Shown: positions 19,342 through 26,980, counted from the first letter of the stretch. The stretch: DNA of 64,000 bases from GCA-003244245 sp050700495 (GCA_050700495.1 JBOHHF010000044.1:1-64000), one strand, 5' to 3'. Notes: generated by a model not told the origin, from the sequence alone. Numbers and translations are program-made.

Positions 19342-19950
19342 ATGGAGATGAAGAACATGGCACCTGCGACCGCCGACCTCCTCCGTACCCACCCTCTCGT
19401 CGAGGAGATTCTGGACAGCCATCGCGACCACGCCGCGGGTGACGAGCGTGGCTGGGCCAGTTACCGTGGCCACGCCTACCGGGTGCTCAACCTGGCGCGC
19501 GTGCTCGTGCCCGACCGCGACGACAAGCTGGCGATTGCCGCAGCCTTTCACGACATCGACGTGTTCAGCTCGCTGAACTATCTGGGGTCCTCCATCCGCA
19601 CCATGGACGCCTGGCTGCAGCGCACCGGACGCGGCGCCTGGGCCGAGGAGCTCGCGGTCGTCGTCGCCGAACATCACCGTCTGACCCCCTGCCGAGGGCG
19701 TTACGCGGAGCTGGCCGAGGCCTTCAGACGGGCGGACCTTAACGATTTGAGTCAAGGCCTCATCCGCTCCCGGCTGCCCCGCGAGCACGTGCGCGCGGTG
19801 CGCCAGTCGATTGACGTGGGAGTCTTCTTCACCCGCACCGTTCCCCGCGCGATCGTGAGACAATTGATCCGCCACCCGCTGGACCCGGTCCCTATCCTGC
19901 GCGCCCGGCGGGCGCTGGATGAGGCCGGACACGACAACGCTAACCGTTAG
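19342..19950 (+). CDS. HD-domain (metal-dependent phosphohydrolase-like) protein
   Basis: About 202 residues. The core looks like an HD domain: an early His (GHAYRVLNLARVL), the HD pair in AAAFHDIDVF, and further His in AEHHRLTP. Such domains usually hydrolyse nucleotides or other phosphoesters, but no substrate can be named. ATG 19342 follows AGGTGA; ATG 19357 with GGAG is an equal alternative. It stands alone after the broken methyltransferase, at the left of the accessory region. Confidence 0.75.
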   Translation: MEMKNMAPATADLLRTHPLVEEILDSHRDHAAGDERGWASYRGHAYRVLNLARVLVPDRDDKLAIAAAFHDIDVFSSLNYLGSSIRTMDAWLQRTGRGAWAEELAVVVAEHHRLTPCRGRYAELAEAFRRADLNDLSQGLIRSRLPREHVRAVRQSIDVGVFFTRTVPRAIVRQLIRHPLDPVPILRARRALDEAGHDNANR

Positions 19951-20137
19951 CCACTCTCAGCAGTAGTGGTCCTTCGGCAGGCATCTCTCCGCCCGGTCCG
20001 AGGCCTGCAATTATCCAACTGATAGAATGAAGTTCTGTCGGTGATGGCTGTGTGTTATTTCTGGGCCGACTTCTCAATCCCGACACCAAGTAGTCACAAA
20101 AAATATTCACCTAGAACGATTCCACCAGGAGGTAGTA

Positions 20138-20382
20138 ATGTCCACCCTTCCTGCCCGCAGTGCGCCCTGCCGGTGACAGTGCTCGACCGTTTCACCCTCA
20201 GCAGCACCGACGGCGAGCCGATCGAGCACGTACGAATCTCATGTCCCGCCTCTCACCACTTCCGCATGGCACGCGACCGGCTCACCGAGACCATTGCGGT
20301 GGCCGAGGCGGCGTCGGCTGCAGTGGCAACCGCCGGCACCATGTGGGGGTCCGCTGCGGTGGTGACCGCAAGTGTCCGGTGA
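20138..20382 (+). pseudogene. Small zinc-ribbon-like protein with shifted start
   Basis: A strong ribosome-binding site (AGGAGG near 20130) precedes ATG 20138, whose frame reads MSTLPARSAPCR and stops after 12 codons. The -1 frame immediately carries a protein-like sequence with CPQC, TVLDRFTLSSTDG, EHVRISCP and a following His, resembling small actinobacterial Cys/His proteins of unknown function. One lost base between 20145 and 20155 would explain the layout. No function known. Confidence 0.5.
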
Positions 20383-20400
20383 TCTGCACGGTCTGCCTGC

Positions 20401-20441
20401 GCTCTCCTGACGCGGTCCGAGGAAGACCGCGTCAGGAGAGC
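20401..20441. terminator. Perfect 17-bp hairpin, terminator-like
   Basis: GCTCTCCTGACGCGGTC at 20401-20417 and its exact reverse complement at 20425-20441 flank a 7-nt loop. It begins 18 nt after the stop of the small Cys-rich frame. No T-run follows, so a classical intrinsic terminator is not certain, but stems like this commonly serve as terminators in high-GC Actinobacteria. Confidence 0.65.
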
Positions 20442-20492
20442 CAGCTGACCTCTCAGGTGTTCGAGAAACCGTACGCACGAAAGACCTGACCG

Positions 20493-20699
20493 ATGAGAGA
20501 ATCTCAAGCGCGCGGTCGGACGGGCCGACCGCTGATGTGGGGGGAACCCCTAGTGGACTCAGATAGTGCCAAGCAGGCGACCTTCTACCTGCCAGTCGGC
20601 ACGGTGACGTTCATGCTGACCGATGTCGAGGGCTCGACGCGTCTGCAGGAGTCCACTCCCGAGGCGATGGCCGCCGCTGAAGATCACGCTACAACCTGA
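20493..20699 (+). pseudogene. N-terminal remnant of a class III nucleotide cyclase-type protein
   Basis: The 69-codon frame contains GTVTFMLTDVEGSTRLQES, the signature start of an adenylate/guanylate cyclase catalytic domain (TFxxTDxEGST) as found in many actinobacterial cyclase or LuxR-type regulators. The frame stops at 20699, about 30 residues into the domain, and no continuation is recognisable before the next gene. It is a truncated remnant, too short to be active. Confidence 0.6.
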
Positions 20700-20821
20700 C
20701 ACCGACAAAAACGGGCCGCTCGCACAGTTACGTATTCAACCGATTGGTCACCGCCATCAGTCCATATCTCATTCCTCGTTCGCGACAGCCTGTTTCGACA
20801 TGAAGACAGCCTGTCTCGGCA

Positions 20822-22243
20822 TTAAGTGAGTCGGCTGAGGAAGCGGCCGACTTTGGCCACGGTGCTGGGGTTCTCGGTCAGCGCGTAGTCGTAGAGCGCG
20901 ATGGGGATCGCGAAGGAGTACGTCGGGTAGGCGTGGATCGAGCTGATGATCGCGTCGACGGTGAGGTCGTTGTTCATCGCCAAGGTCAGCTCGTTGATCA
21001 GCTCGCCGGCGCACTGCCCAGCGATGTGAGCGCCGATGAGCCGCCGTTTGCCGTCGATCAGGAACTTCATCAGGCCGACGGGTTCGGCATCAGTGACCGC
21101 ACGTTCGTTGTGGCTGTACGGAAAGCGCACAATTTCGCAACTGTCGCCGGCCGCGCGCACCTGCGCCTCGGTGCGGCCGACGTGCGCGATCTCCGGGTCG
21201 GTGAAGGTCACCCAGGGCAGGTGGCCAGGGGCGAACTTCGCCTTGATCGGGACGAAGATGTTGCGCACCGCATGCGCCGCCTGGTGACCGGCGTAGTGGG
21301 TGAACGCCGGCCCGCCGGTCACATCGCCGACGGCGTAGATGTGTGACTGGTTGGTCTGGAGCAGGCCATTGACGGCGATTCCCCGCGCGTTGGTAAGAAC
21401 CCCTGCGGCGTCGAGCTCCAGCGATTCCACTGTGGGCACCCGCCCGACCGCGCACAGGATCTGGTCCACCCGCAGCTCGCCAGCGTCGACGGTGGGGCCA
21501 AGCGTCAGCACGACGTCCCCGCCGTCGCGGTGCACTTCGCTGAGCCGGGTATCCAGCCGCACGTCGATACCCTCATCGGCGAAATGGCGCTCCAGTATCT
21601 CGATCATCTCGGCGTCGTCGCGGGGGATCAGATGCGGCCCGCGCTGCAGCACGGTCACCGTGGAGCCGAGCCGGTGCAGCGCCTGCGCGAGCTCCACGCC
21701 GATCGGGCCGCCACCGATCACCGCCAGCCGGGCTGGTAGATCGTTCAAGTCGAAGACGTCCTCGTTGGTGAGGTAGCCGACCTCGGCCAGCCCCTCGACA
21801 TCCGGTACCGCCGGGCGGCTACCGGAGGCGATCAGGACGAACTTGGCGGTGACATCTCGGTCTCTCACCCGCAGCGTGTGCGGGTCGCGAAAGGTGGCGC
21901 CGCCGAGCAGGACATCCACTCCGAGCTCGGAGAGCGCCTCGACGTCGTCGAGCTTGCCGATGTCGGCGATGGCCCGCTGCACCCGGGCGTTGACCGCGGC
22001 AAGCCCGGCGTGCACGGGCTGCACGGACAGTCCCCACCGCACAGCGGTGGCCGCCTCGTGGGCCACCCGGGATGCCTTGATCAGCGCCTTGCTCGGCACG
22101 CAACCGTAGTGCAGGCAGTCCCCGCCCAGCCGATCCTTGTCGATCAACGCGACCCGCTTGGCGAAGAACCGGGCCAGCCGGGCAGCAGTCAGCCCACCCG
22201 ACCCCGCCCCGATGATCGCCAGGTCGTACTCAAAGGACGGCAT
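20822..22243 (-). CDS. MerA/lipoamide-dehydrogenase-type FAD disulfide oxidoreductase
   Basis: A 473-residue class I pyridine nucleotide-disulfide oxidoreductase. FAD motif GAGSGG is at residues 12-17, the redox disulfide Cys43/Cys48 is in GGDCLHYGCVPSKAL, the NAD(P) motif GGGPIG is central, and the C-terminal interface segment is HAYPTYSF. In canonical lipoamide dehydrogenases that segment has a His-Glu dyad (HPTxxE type); here the His is kept but Phe replaces the Glu. There is no C-terminal Cys pair as in true mercuric reductase. It is third in the minus-strand set after the radical-SAM and thioredoxin-fold genes, 46 nt downstream of the latter, and so could be its electron donor (inference). 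Confidence 0.85.
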   Translation of the reverse strand: MPSFEYDLAIIGAGSGGLTAARLARFFAKRVALIDKDRLGGDCLHYGCVPSKALIKASRVAHEAATAVRWGLSVQPVHAGLAAVNARVQRAIADIGKLDDVEALSELGVDVLLGGATFRDPHTLRVRDRDVTAKFVLIASGSRPAVPDVEGLAEVGYLTNEDVFDLNDLPARLAVIGGGPIGVELAQALHRLGSTVTVLQRGPHLIPRDDAEMIEILERHFADEGIDVRLDTRLSEVHRDGGDVVLTLGPTVDAGELRVDQILCAVGRVPTVESLELDAAGVLTNARGIAVNGLLQTNQSHIYAVGDVTGGPAFTHYAGHQAAHAVRNIFVPIKAKFAPGHLPWVTFTDPEIAHVGRTEAQVRAAGDSCEIVRFPYSHNERAVTDAEPVGLMKFLIDGKRRLIGAHIAGQCAGELINELTLAMNNDLTVDAIISSIHAYPTYSFAIPIALYDYALTENPSTVAKVGRFLSRLT

Positions 22244-22268
22244 GTCGCGTTGGTCCCCATCAGCCAGG

Positions 22269-22330
22269 GCGTTCTGGATGCAGACTGCCCTAATCGGGCC
22301 CTGGATTACCGCAGTCTGCATCCAGAACGC
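22269..22330. repeat. Perfect 20-bp inverted repeat, 22-bp spacer
   Basis: GCGTTCTGGATGCAGACTGC at 22269-22288 pairs exactly with 22311-22330. It covers the 3' end of the thioredoxin-fold gene and the gap before the flavoprotein gene, with the stop codon (22290-22292) in the loop. It could be an internal terminator/attenuator setting flavoprotein levels, an mRNA stabiliser, or an operator. Confidence 0.75.
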
Positions 22331-22847
22331 ATGTCGTTACCAGGCGCGCAGGGCGAACCCGGTCGTCGGGTGTGCGGGGCAGCCAGCGGCGGACCACGAC
22401 GCCGTCGCACACCAGCGCGTCACCGCCCATCTGCCGGATGTCCTCCACCGGCCGCGGCAGGTGCTGCCCGCGCGCTGCCGCGATCGCGTAGCGAGCCAGC
22501 GTTCCCGGCGAGTACACCTGCCACAGCCTGGCGCGGCGCATACCGAGCAACCCGTAGAGCCAGCGGTCCTCATCTGCGAGGAACAGACCCGGCCAGCCGA
22601 CGTGGTCTGCGAGCGCGGCGAGCGCGGCGGGTGGGCTGAACCCGAAGGCGACCAACCCGATCGGGCAGCCGGCAGCCTGCTCGCGCACCTGCACCAGGTG
22701 CTGCTGGCAGGGCAGTCAATACCGGTGCCGGATCGCGGTGAGCAGGTACCGGCCGGGTAGCACGCCGAGATCCACGGCCCGGCCGGTGCGTGCGTCGGGC
22801 AGCATGAGCCCGTCGAGCGGGACGGGCAGCTCGATCTCACGTGGCAC
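22290..22847 (-). CDS. Peroxiredoxin-like thioredoxin-fold protein with in-frame TGA (candidate selenoprotein, UxxC)
   Basis: From GTG 22847 (AGGA upstream) the frame runs 186 codons to 22290 with one in-frame TGA at codon 44 (22718-22716). The protein resembles the AhpC/TSA-type antioxidant (Prx-like, PF13911) family: PDARTGRAVDLGVLPGRYLL, then RHRY-TGA-LPCQQHLVQ, VAFGFSPPAALAAL, then VEDIRQMGGDAL. In homologues the TGA position is the first Cys of the CxxC active site (FxCPxCRxHL pattern), so TGA read as selenocysteine gives a UxxC motif. The start overlaps the end of the radical-SAM gene by 11 nt, arguing that the full frame is translated. A fitting hairpin follows the TGA (22676-22711). 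Alternatives are a TGC-to-TGA nonsense mutation or translation only from an internal GTG (22694). No selenocysteine machinery lies in this window. Confidence 0.7.
22676..22711 (-). promoter_or_regulatory. Candidate bacterial SECIS hairpin downstream of in-frame TGA
   Basis: On the coding (minus) strand, starting 21 nt after the TGA, GCACCTG and CAGGTGC (22701-22695 and 22691-22685) form a perfect 7-bp stem with apical loop GTG. A lower stem of 5 bp pairs CCTGC (22711-22707) with GCAGG (22680-22676) across a small internal loop. bSECIS elements are known to lie within the coding region just after UGA, with a small apical loop carrying G in the first positions; this matches in distance and loop. 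The pairing is seen; the function is inferred. Confidence 0.5.
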
Positions 22848-24246
22848 TGCGATCCTGCTGCCGGGCGTCGACGATCGGCAGCAACCGGCGCAGCTCGACG
22901 TTCTCGACCGGATCGAGCACCGAGTGCTGCACGCAGGCGGGGACGAGCTCGCCGGTCTCCGGGTGGGCCATCGCGTAGTGGCAGGACGCGAGCCGCTCCT
23001 GGGTGGCGAGAATCCGCGGATCGGCGGCTTTCTCGCCGCGTTGCATCAGCTCCCACGCCGGCGCGACGTCTGCTGCGTCCATGAACTGGTGCACCACGAA
23101 CGACACCGGTCGCACGCCGTGTCGCAGCAGGATCGCAACTCCACCGACGCGCCGTACGAGGCGGGCGATCCACCGGGCCGCGATCACCACGATCACCGGA
23201 TGGCGCACGATCGTCCGCACCAGCTTGCCGGCCAGGTCCGGCGCCTCCACCCCGGTGAAGTTCACCCCACCGAAGTAGCGGAAGAAGGCGTCCCTGGTGG
23301 CGCGGTCACCGGCGTCGTCGCCGGTCAGGAACGGGTGCCAGCGTGGGCCGACGAAGAACCCGTAGGCCGCTCGGTTGCAGCGCACGTCGCCGTGCTGGAA
23401 CGCGGTGTAGTCCAGCTCGCCGCCCGCACCCCGCTCGATCTCCTGCCATACCTCGTCCATGCCGGTCTGCTCGTAGTCCTCGTGCCAGCGCCGGTTGTCC
23501 CCGACGAACGCCGCAGGCTGGAAAGAGAACATCCCGAAACCCATCGCGCGGCAGTCCCGCACGACGTCGGCGACCTGGCCGAGGTTCGCCGGGGTGACGG
23601 TCATGTTGTGCGCCAGGAAGAACCGCACCCCGTGCGTGCAGCGCAGCCGGGTGAACATGTCGACGAACTTCTGCCGGTACGGATTGAGCTCCCGCTCGCT
23701 GCCCGCCCGCGGGATGTCACGGCGGCCGAACATGAGCATGTCGAAGTGCCCGGCGAAGGACAGCCGCCGCAGCCGTGGCCGTCCATGCTCATCCAGCGCG
23801 AGCTGCTCCAGATAGTCGTAATCGAAGTCGCCGTGGGACATGCTCATCGGCTCACGCCCGTACCGGCGCATGGTCAGCAACGTCGCCGCGTGGTCGTCCG
23901 GGCTGAGCAGGGTCACCTCCCCGCCGATCAGCTGCGCGTGGGCCCGCGGACCACGCAGCCGGCGCAGCAGTGCCATCTGCTTGTCGACCTCGGCGATCGT
24001 GTGCGCACCGTCCACGCGGACCCGGTTGGCGTCCCGCGAGTGGTAACACGGTGTGCAGGCCAGGTCGCATCGCGGGAACACCCCGTGGGTTCCCTCACAG
24101 CCCACCGCATGCTTGCCGAGGAGCTGACCGGGTGTCTTGACATGCTCGGGAAGCTCCGCCCAGCGGCGGTCCAGCACGGCGGCGAACTCCGGATCGACCG
24201 GCCGGGTTCGGCGTTCCCACCGTCGCAACACATCGATCACGCTCAT
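22837..24246 (-). CDS. Radical-SAM protein of an actinobacterial family
   Basis: A 469-residue radical-SAM enzyme. The cluster motif C60-x3-C64-x2-C67 is in PRCDLACTPCYHSRDANRV, preceded by another Cys at 50, followed by AQLIGGEVTLL (the GGE-like SAM-binding turn) and AHNMTVTP. A hydrophobic stretch near residues 360-390 suggests membrane association. Two further Cys lie near the C-terminus (ASCHYAM, VPACVQHS). ATG 24246 was chosen because upstream codons look non-coding. The stop overlaps the start of the candidate selenoprotein, so the two are co-translated. Substrate unknown; a thiol/disulfide partner protein and a flavoprotein reductase follow in the same direction. Confidence 0.85.
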   Translation of the reverse strand: MSVIDVLRRWERRTRPVDPEFAAVLDRRWAELPEHVKTPGQLLGKHAVGCEGTHGVFPRCDLACTPCYHSRDANRVRVDGAHTIAEVDKQMALLRRLRGPRAHAQLIGGEVTLLSPDDHAATLLTMRRYGREPMSMSHGDFDYDYLEQLALDEHGRPRLRRLSFAGHFDMLMFGRRDIPRAGSERELNPYRQKFVDMFTRLRCTHGVRFFLAHNMTVTPANLGQVADVVRDCRAMGFGMFSFQPAAFVGDNRRWHEDYEQTGMDEVWQEIERGAGGELDYTAFQHGDVRCNRAAYGFFVGPRWHPFLTGDDAGDRATRDAFFRYFGGVNFTGVEAPDLAGKLVRTIVRHPVIVVIAARWIARLVRRVGGVAILLRHGVRPVSFVVHQFMDAADVAPAWELMQRGEKAADPRILATQERLASCHYAMAHPETGELVPACVQHSVLDPVENVELRRLLPIVDARQQDRSAT

Positions 24247-24475
24247 GTGCACTGCGCCTTTCTGTGCCCTTCCCGTGACCGCGGTTCGCGCCGGCAGACC
24301 CTCCGTTGGCCCTGACGTTACCGACCGCTGGGCTGCCAGGACATACCCGTGGTTTTTCGTTGGTCGGGTCGAACCGGTTCGCCGACCGGTGAGAACACAT
24401 GCTTGTGGCGGCGTAGCGGGGCCGATGAGAGGGTGTGCCGATGACGAGGCTGGCTCTACGACGAGATTGGCCCCC

Positions 24476-26164
24476 ATGACGAGATTGGCACTGTGCGGTG
24501 GGACCTACTCCAACCCCTACGCGTTGCGAGCTTTCGTGGCCGACGCCCGGGGGCGCGGTGCCGGCCGGCTGTGGTGCCTGGGTGACTTCGGTGCCTACGG
24601 CGCGGAGCCGGAGGCGATCTGGCCGTTACTGACCGGCAACGGCATCGAGTGCATCGCCGGCAACTACGAACTCGCCATCGGCCGGGGCGACCCCGACTGC
24701 GGCTGCGGGTACGCCGACGCCGACGACAACGCCTTCGCCGCGATCGCCTATGACTACACCCTGCGGCACACCTCCACGGAGTTCGCGGCGTGGATGCGGA
24801 CCTTGGCCACCGAGCATCGGGAGACCGTCGGCGGGGTAGCGGTGCACCTCGTGCACGGCTCCCCGCTGGCCGTCAACGACTTCTGGTGGGAATCACTGCC
24901 TGACGACGCGCACCGGATGCGGATCGAGGCGTCCGGTGCGGAGGTGATCTGCTGCACGCACTCCGGGCTGCCGTGGACCAGGCGTTTTTCCGGTTCGGGC
25001 CGCGACACCCTGGTAGTTAACGTCGGGGTGCTCGGCCGGCCGGCCAACGACGGTGGCCAACACGTCTGGTACGCGCTGCTGGACTGCGCCGACGGCCACA
25101 CCACTGTCGACCTGGTGGCCCTGGACTACGACTGGCAGGCGCACGCCGCCTCGATGCACGACGCCGGGTTACCGGAGGCGTTCACCCAGGCCGTGGAGAC
25201 CGGATGGTGGACCACCTGCCTGGAGATCGTGCCGCCGGTGGAACGTTCCCGTGGTCGCTTCCAGCTCTACAAATCGGCGATGCCGTCCTTCGCCGGCGCG
25301 GCGGTCTCCTGGGCGGCAGCGCCGGAGATCCCGGACAACGGCCTGCCGGTGCTGCCGCTGTTCGGCTCCGCGCTGTTCCCGCCCCGCCTGTGGCTCTACA
25401 TCAACTTCCACTGCAACCTGGCCTGCAGCTACTGCTCGGTCGCCTCGTCCCCGCTGGCCCGCCGTCGCCAGCTGGGCCTGCCCCGCTTCCGGGAACTGGT
25501 GGACGACGCGGTCGCGGAGGGCTTCACCGAGCTGTACGTCACCGGTGGCGAGCCCTTCCTCGAACGCGACCTTGTCGAGATGCTGCTGTACGCCACCGAG
25601 CAGCTCGACGTGGTCTGCCTGACCAACGCCATGCTGTATCAGGGCTGGCGACGCACCCAGCTGGAGCGGCTGGCCGGACGCCAACGGCTGATCCTGCAGA
25701 CCTCACTGGACGGAGCGCAGGCCGATTTCCATGACGCCTACCGGGGGCCCGGGTCCTGGGCCAAGGCGATGGACGGCCTGGACGTGGCCCTGTCACTGGG
25801 GCTGCCGGTACGGGTAGGCATGACCGAGACGGCGCAGAACTCCACCCAGATCGAGCCGCTGCGGGCGCTGCTGGCCGCCAAGGGGATACATGGCCGGGAC
25901 TTCGCAGTGCGGCCGCTGGTCAAGCGGGGATTCTCCGTCGACGGGGTGGCCATCAGCGAGGACAACACCGTGCCGGAGCTGACCGTCACCACTGACGGAT
26001 GGCACTGGCACCCGGCCGGCGCTGACCTCGACACCTCGCCGGACATGCTGCTCGCCGGACCCGACGTCAGCATGGCCGAGGCCAAGCGGCGCGCGGTGGA
26101 GTTGTTCCTGCGGCTTCGCCAGCGCGACGGCTCACTACCGCTGGTCTACAACTGTGCCGTCTAA
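24476..26164 (+). CDS. Metallophosphatase-like domain fused to radical-SAM domain
   Basis: About 562 residues, divergent from the radical-SAM gene. Residues 1-210 follow the calcineurin-type phosphoesterase pattern (CLGDFGAYG, HLVHGSP), but the metal-ligand motifs are altered: the usual DxHGN position reads GGTYSN, GNHD/E reads GNYE at 63-66, and the GHTH region reads CTHSG. From about 300 a radical-SAM domain starts, with C313-x3-C317-x2-C320 in NFHCNLACSYCSVAS and VTGGEPFLERDL. The N-terminal domain is probably non-catalytic or binds a ligand. ATG 24476 is preferred; ATG 24425 is possible. The 229-nt divergent gap should hold both promoters and has a repeat of GACGAGATTGGC at its end. Confidence 0.85.
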   Translation: MTRLALCGGTYSNPYALRAFVADARGRGAGRLWCLGDFGAYGAEPEAIWPLLTGNGIECIAGNYELAIGRGDPDCGCGYADADDNAFAAIAYDYTLRHTSTEFAAWMRTLATEHRETVGGVAVHLVHGSPLAVNDFWWESLPDDAHRMRIEASGAEVICCTHSGLPWTRRFSGSGRDTLVVNVGVLGRPANDGGQHVWYALLDCADGHTTVDLVALDYDWQAHAASMHDAGLPEAFTQAVETGWWTTCLEIVPPVERSRGRFQLYKSAMPSFAGAAVSWAAAPEIPDNGLPVLPLFGSALFPPRLWLYINFHCNLACSYCSVASSPLARRRQLGLPRFRELVDDAVAEGFTELYVTGGEPFLERDLVEMLLYATEQLDVVCLTNAMLYQGWRRTQLERLAGRQRLILQTSLDGAQADFHDAYRGPGSWAKAMDGLDVALSLGLPVRVGMTETAQNSTQIEPLRALLAAKGIHGRDFAVRPLVKRGFSVDGVAISEDNTVPELTVTTDGWHWHPAGADLDTSPDMLLAGPDVSMAEAKRRAVELFLRLRQRDGSLPLVYNCAV

Positions 26165-26219
26165 GCTGGATCACGACGCTGTCTGCCCCGATGCCGCAGC
26201 TGCTGACGGAGGTGATCCA

Positions 26220-26519
26220 GTGATCGCGAAGTTTGACGCCGTGCATGATCAGATTGCGGAGCTCTGCCGTCGTTACAGGATCGCTGAACTCAGCGTGTTC
26301 GGCTCGGTCGCACGTGGTGACGATCGTCCCGGCAGCGATATCGACCTGCTATACGTGTCTGCGTCAGGCAGCACGAGTTCTTTGTGGGAGCTATGGGAAC
26401 TGCGCGACGAACTAACGCAGCTACTCGGCCGCAAGATCGACTTGGTGTCAAAGGACAATCTGCACTGGGTGATCAGGGACCGCGTTCTCAACGAAGCTAG
26501 GCCTGTGTATGCTGCGTGA
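26220..26519 (+). CDS. MntA-like minimal nucleotidyltransferase (antitoxin)
   Basis: A 99-residue minimal nucleotidyltransferase. The catalytic signature GS-x10-DxD is complete (GSVARGDDRPGSDIDLL, G28, S29, D40, D42). In MntA-HepT pairs such proteins neutralise the HEPN toxin, in known cases by adding AMP groups near its active site. GTG 26220 is chosen because GGAGGTG at 26208-26214 is ideally spaced. Its stop overlaps the following HepT-like gene by 11 nt, the typical pair arrangement. Confidence 0.88.
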   Translation: MIAKFDAVHDQIAELCRRYRIAELSVFGSVARGDDRPGSDIDLLYVSASGSTSSLWELWELRDELTQLLGRKIDLVSKDNLHWVIRDRVLNEARPVYAA

Positions 26520-26778
26520 CAATCTCTACCTCGCTGAGATCGTGGAGGCGATCGACCGGATCACTCGCTGGCTCGATGGAATCGACGAGGACGGATGGGA
26601 CGGCGATGAGATGCGTCGTGCCGCCGTACTGCAGCAACTGACCACGATCGGCGAAGCTAGCCGCAGTGTCAGTGACCAGCTACAAGAACGGCATCCGGAT
26701 GTGCCGTGGCGACGGATCGCGGACTTTCGAAATGTGGCGGTGCACGAGTACTTCTCCATCGAGTGGTCGTTGGTCTGA
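26509..26778 (+). CDS. HepT-like HEPN toxin, truncated by in-frame TGA
   Basis: An 89-codon HepT-like protein with the HEPN RNase motif R74-x4-H79 in FRNVAVHEYF. It stops at TGA 26776-26778, but the same frame continues with RLAQDRLPILRSQIMKVIE and ends at 26876, giving the usual family length of about 121 residues. Homologues usually have Trp at the stop position (LVW), so a TGG-to-TGA change is the likely cause. The catalytic motif is kept; loss of the last helix may remove toxicity. Confidence 0.8.
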   Translation: MLRDNLYLAEIVEAIDRITRWLDGIDEDGWDGDEMRRAAVLQQLTTIGEASRSVSDQLQERHPDVPWRRIADFRNVAVHEYFSIEWSLV

Positions 26779-26980
26779 CGCTTGGCGCAGGATCGGTTGC
26801 CGATTCTGCGATCCCAGATCATGAAGGTGATCGAGGTAGATTTTCCCGATATTGGTTCGCGGTTCGAAGAACGCTGACGATAGGCGTTTGCCGTGCCCAT
26901 CTCAGAGATCAAACTCGTCCAGGTCGTCCGGCTTGTCCGGGACAGCGGCGCTCCGTTGCGACATCGCGATGTCGGGCGAG

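Noticed and set aside
22337..23173. Minus-strand 278-codon frame covering the TGA region
   Set aside because: Composition is Arg/Pro/Ala-rich with no family resemblance; it is a shadow of the radical-SAM and Prx-like genes and does not explain the TGA by frameshift.
26509..26876. TGA in the HepT-like gene as selenocysteine
   Set aside because: The site is normally Trp, not a redox Cys, and no partner Cys lies near; a TGG-to-TGA mutation fits better.
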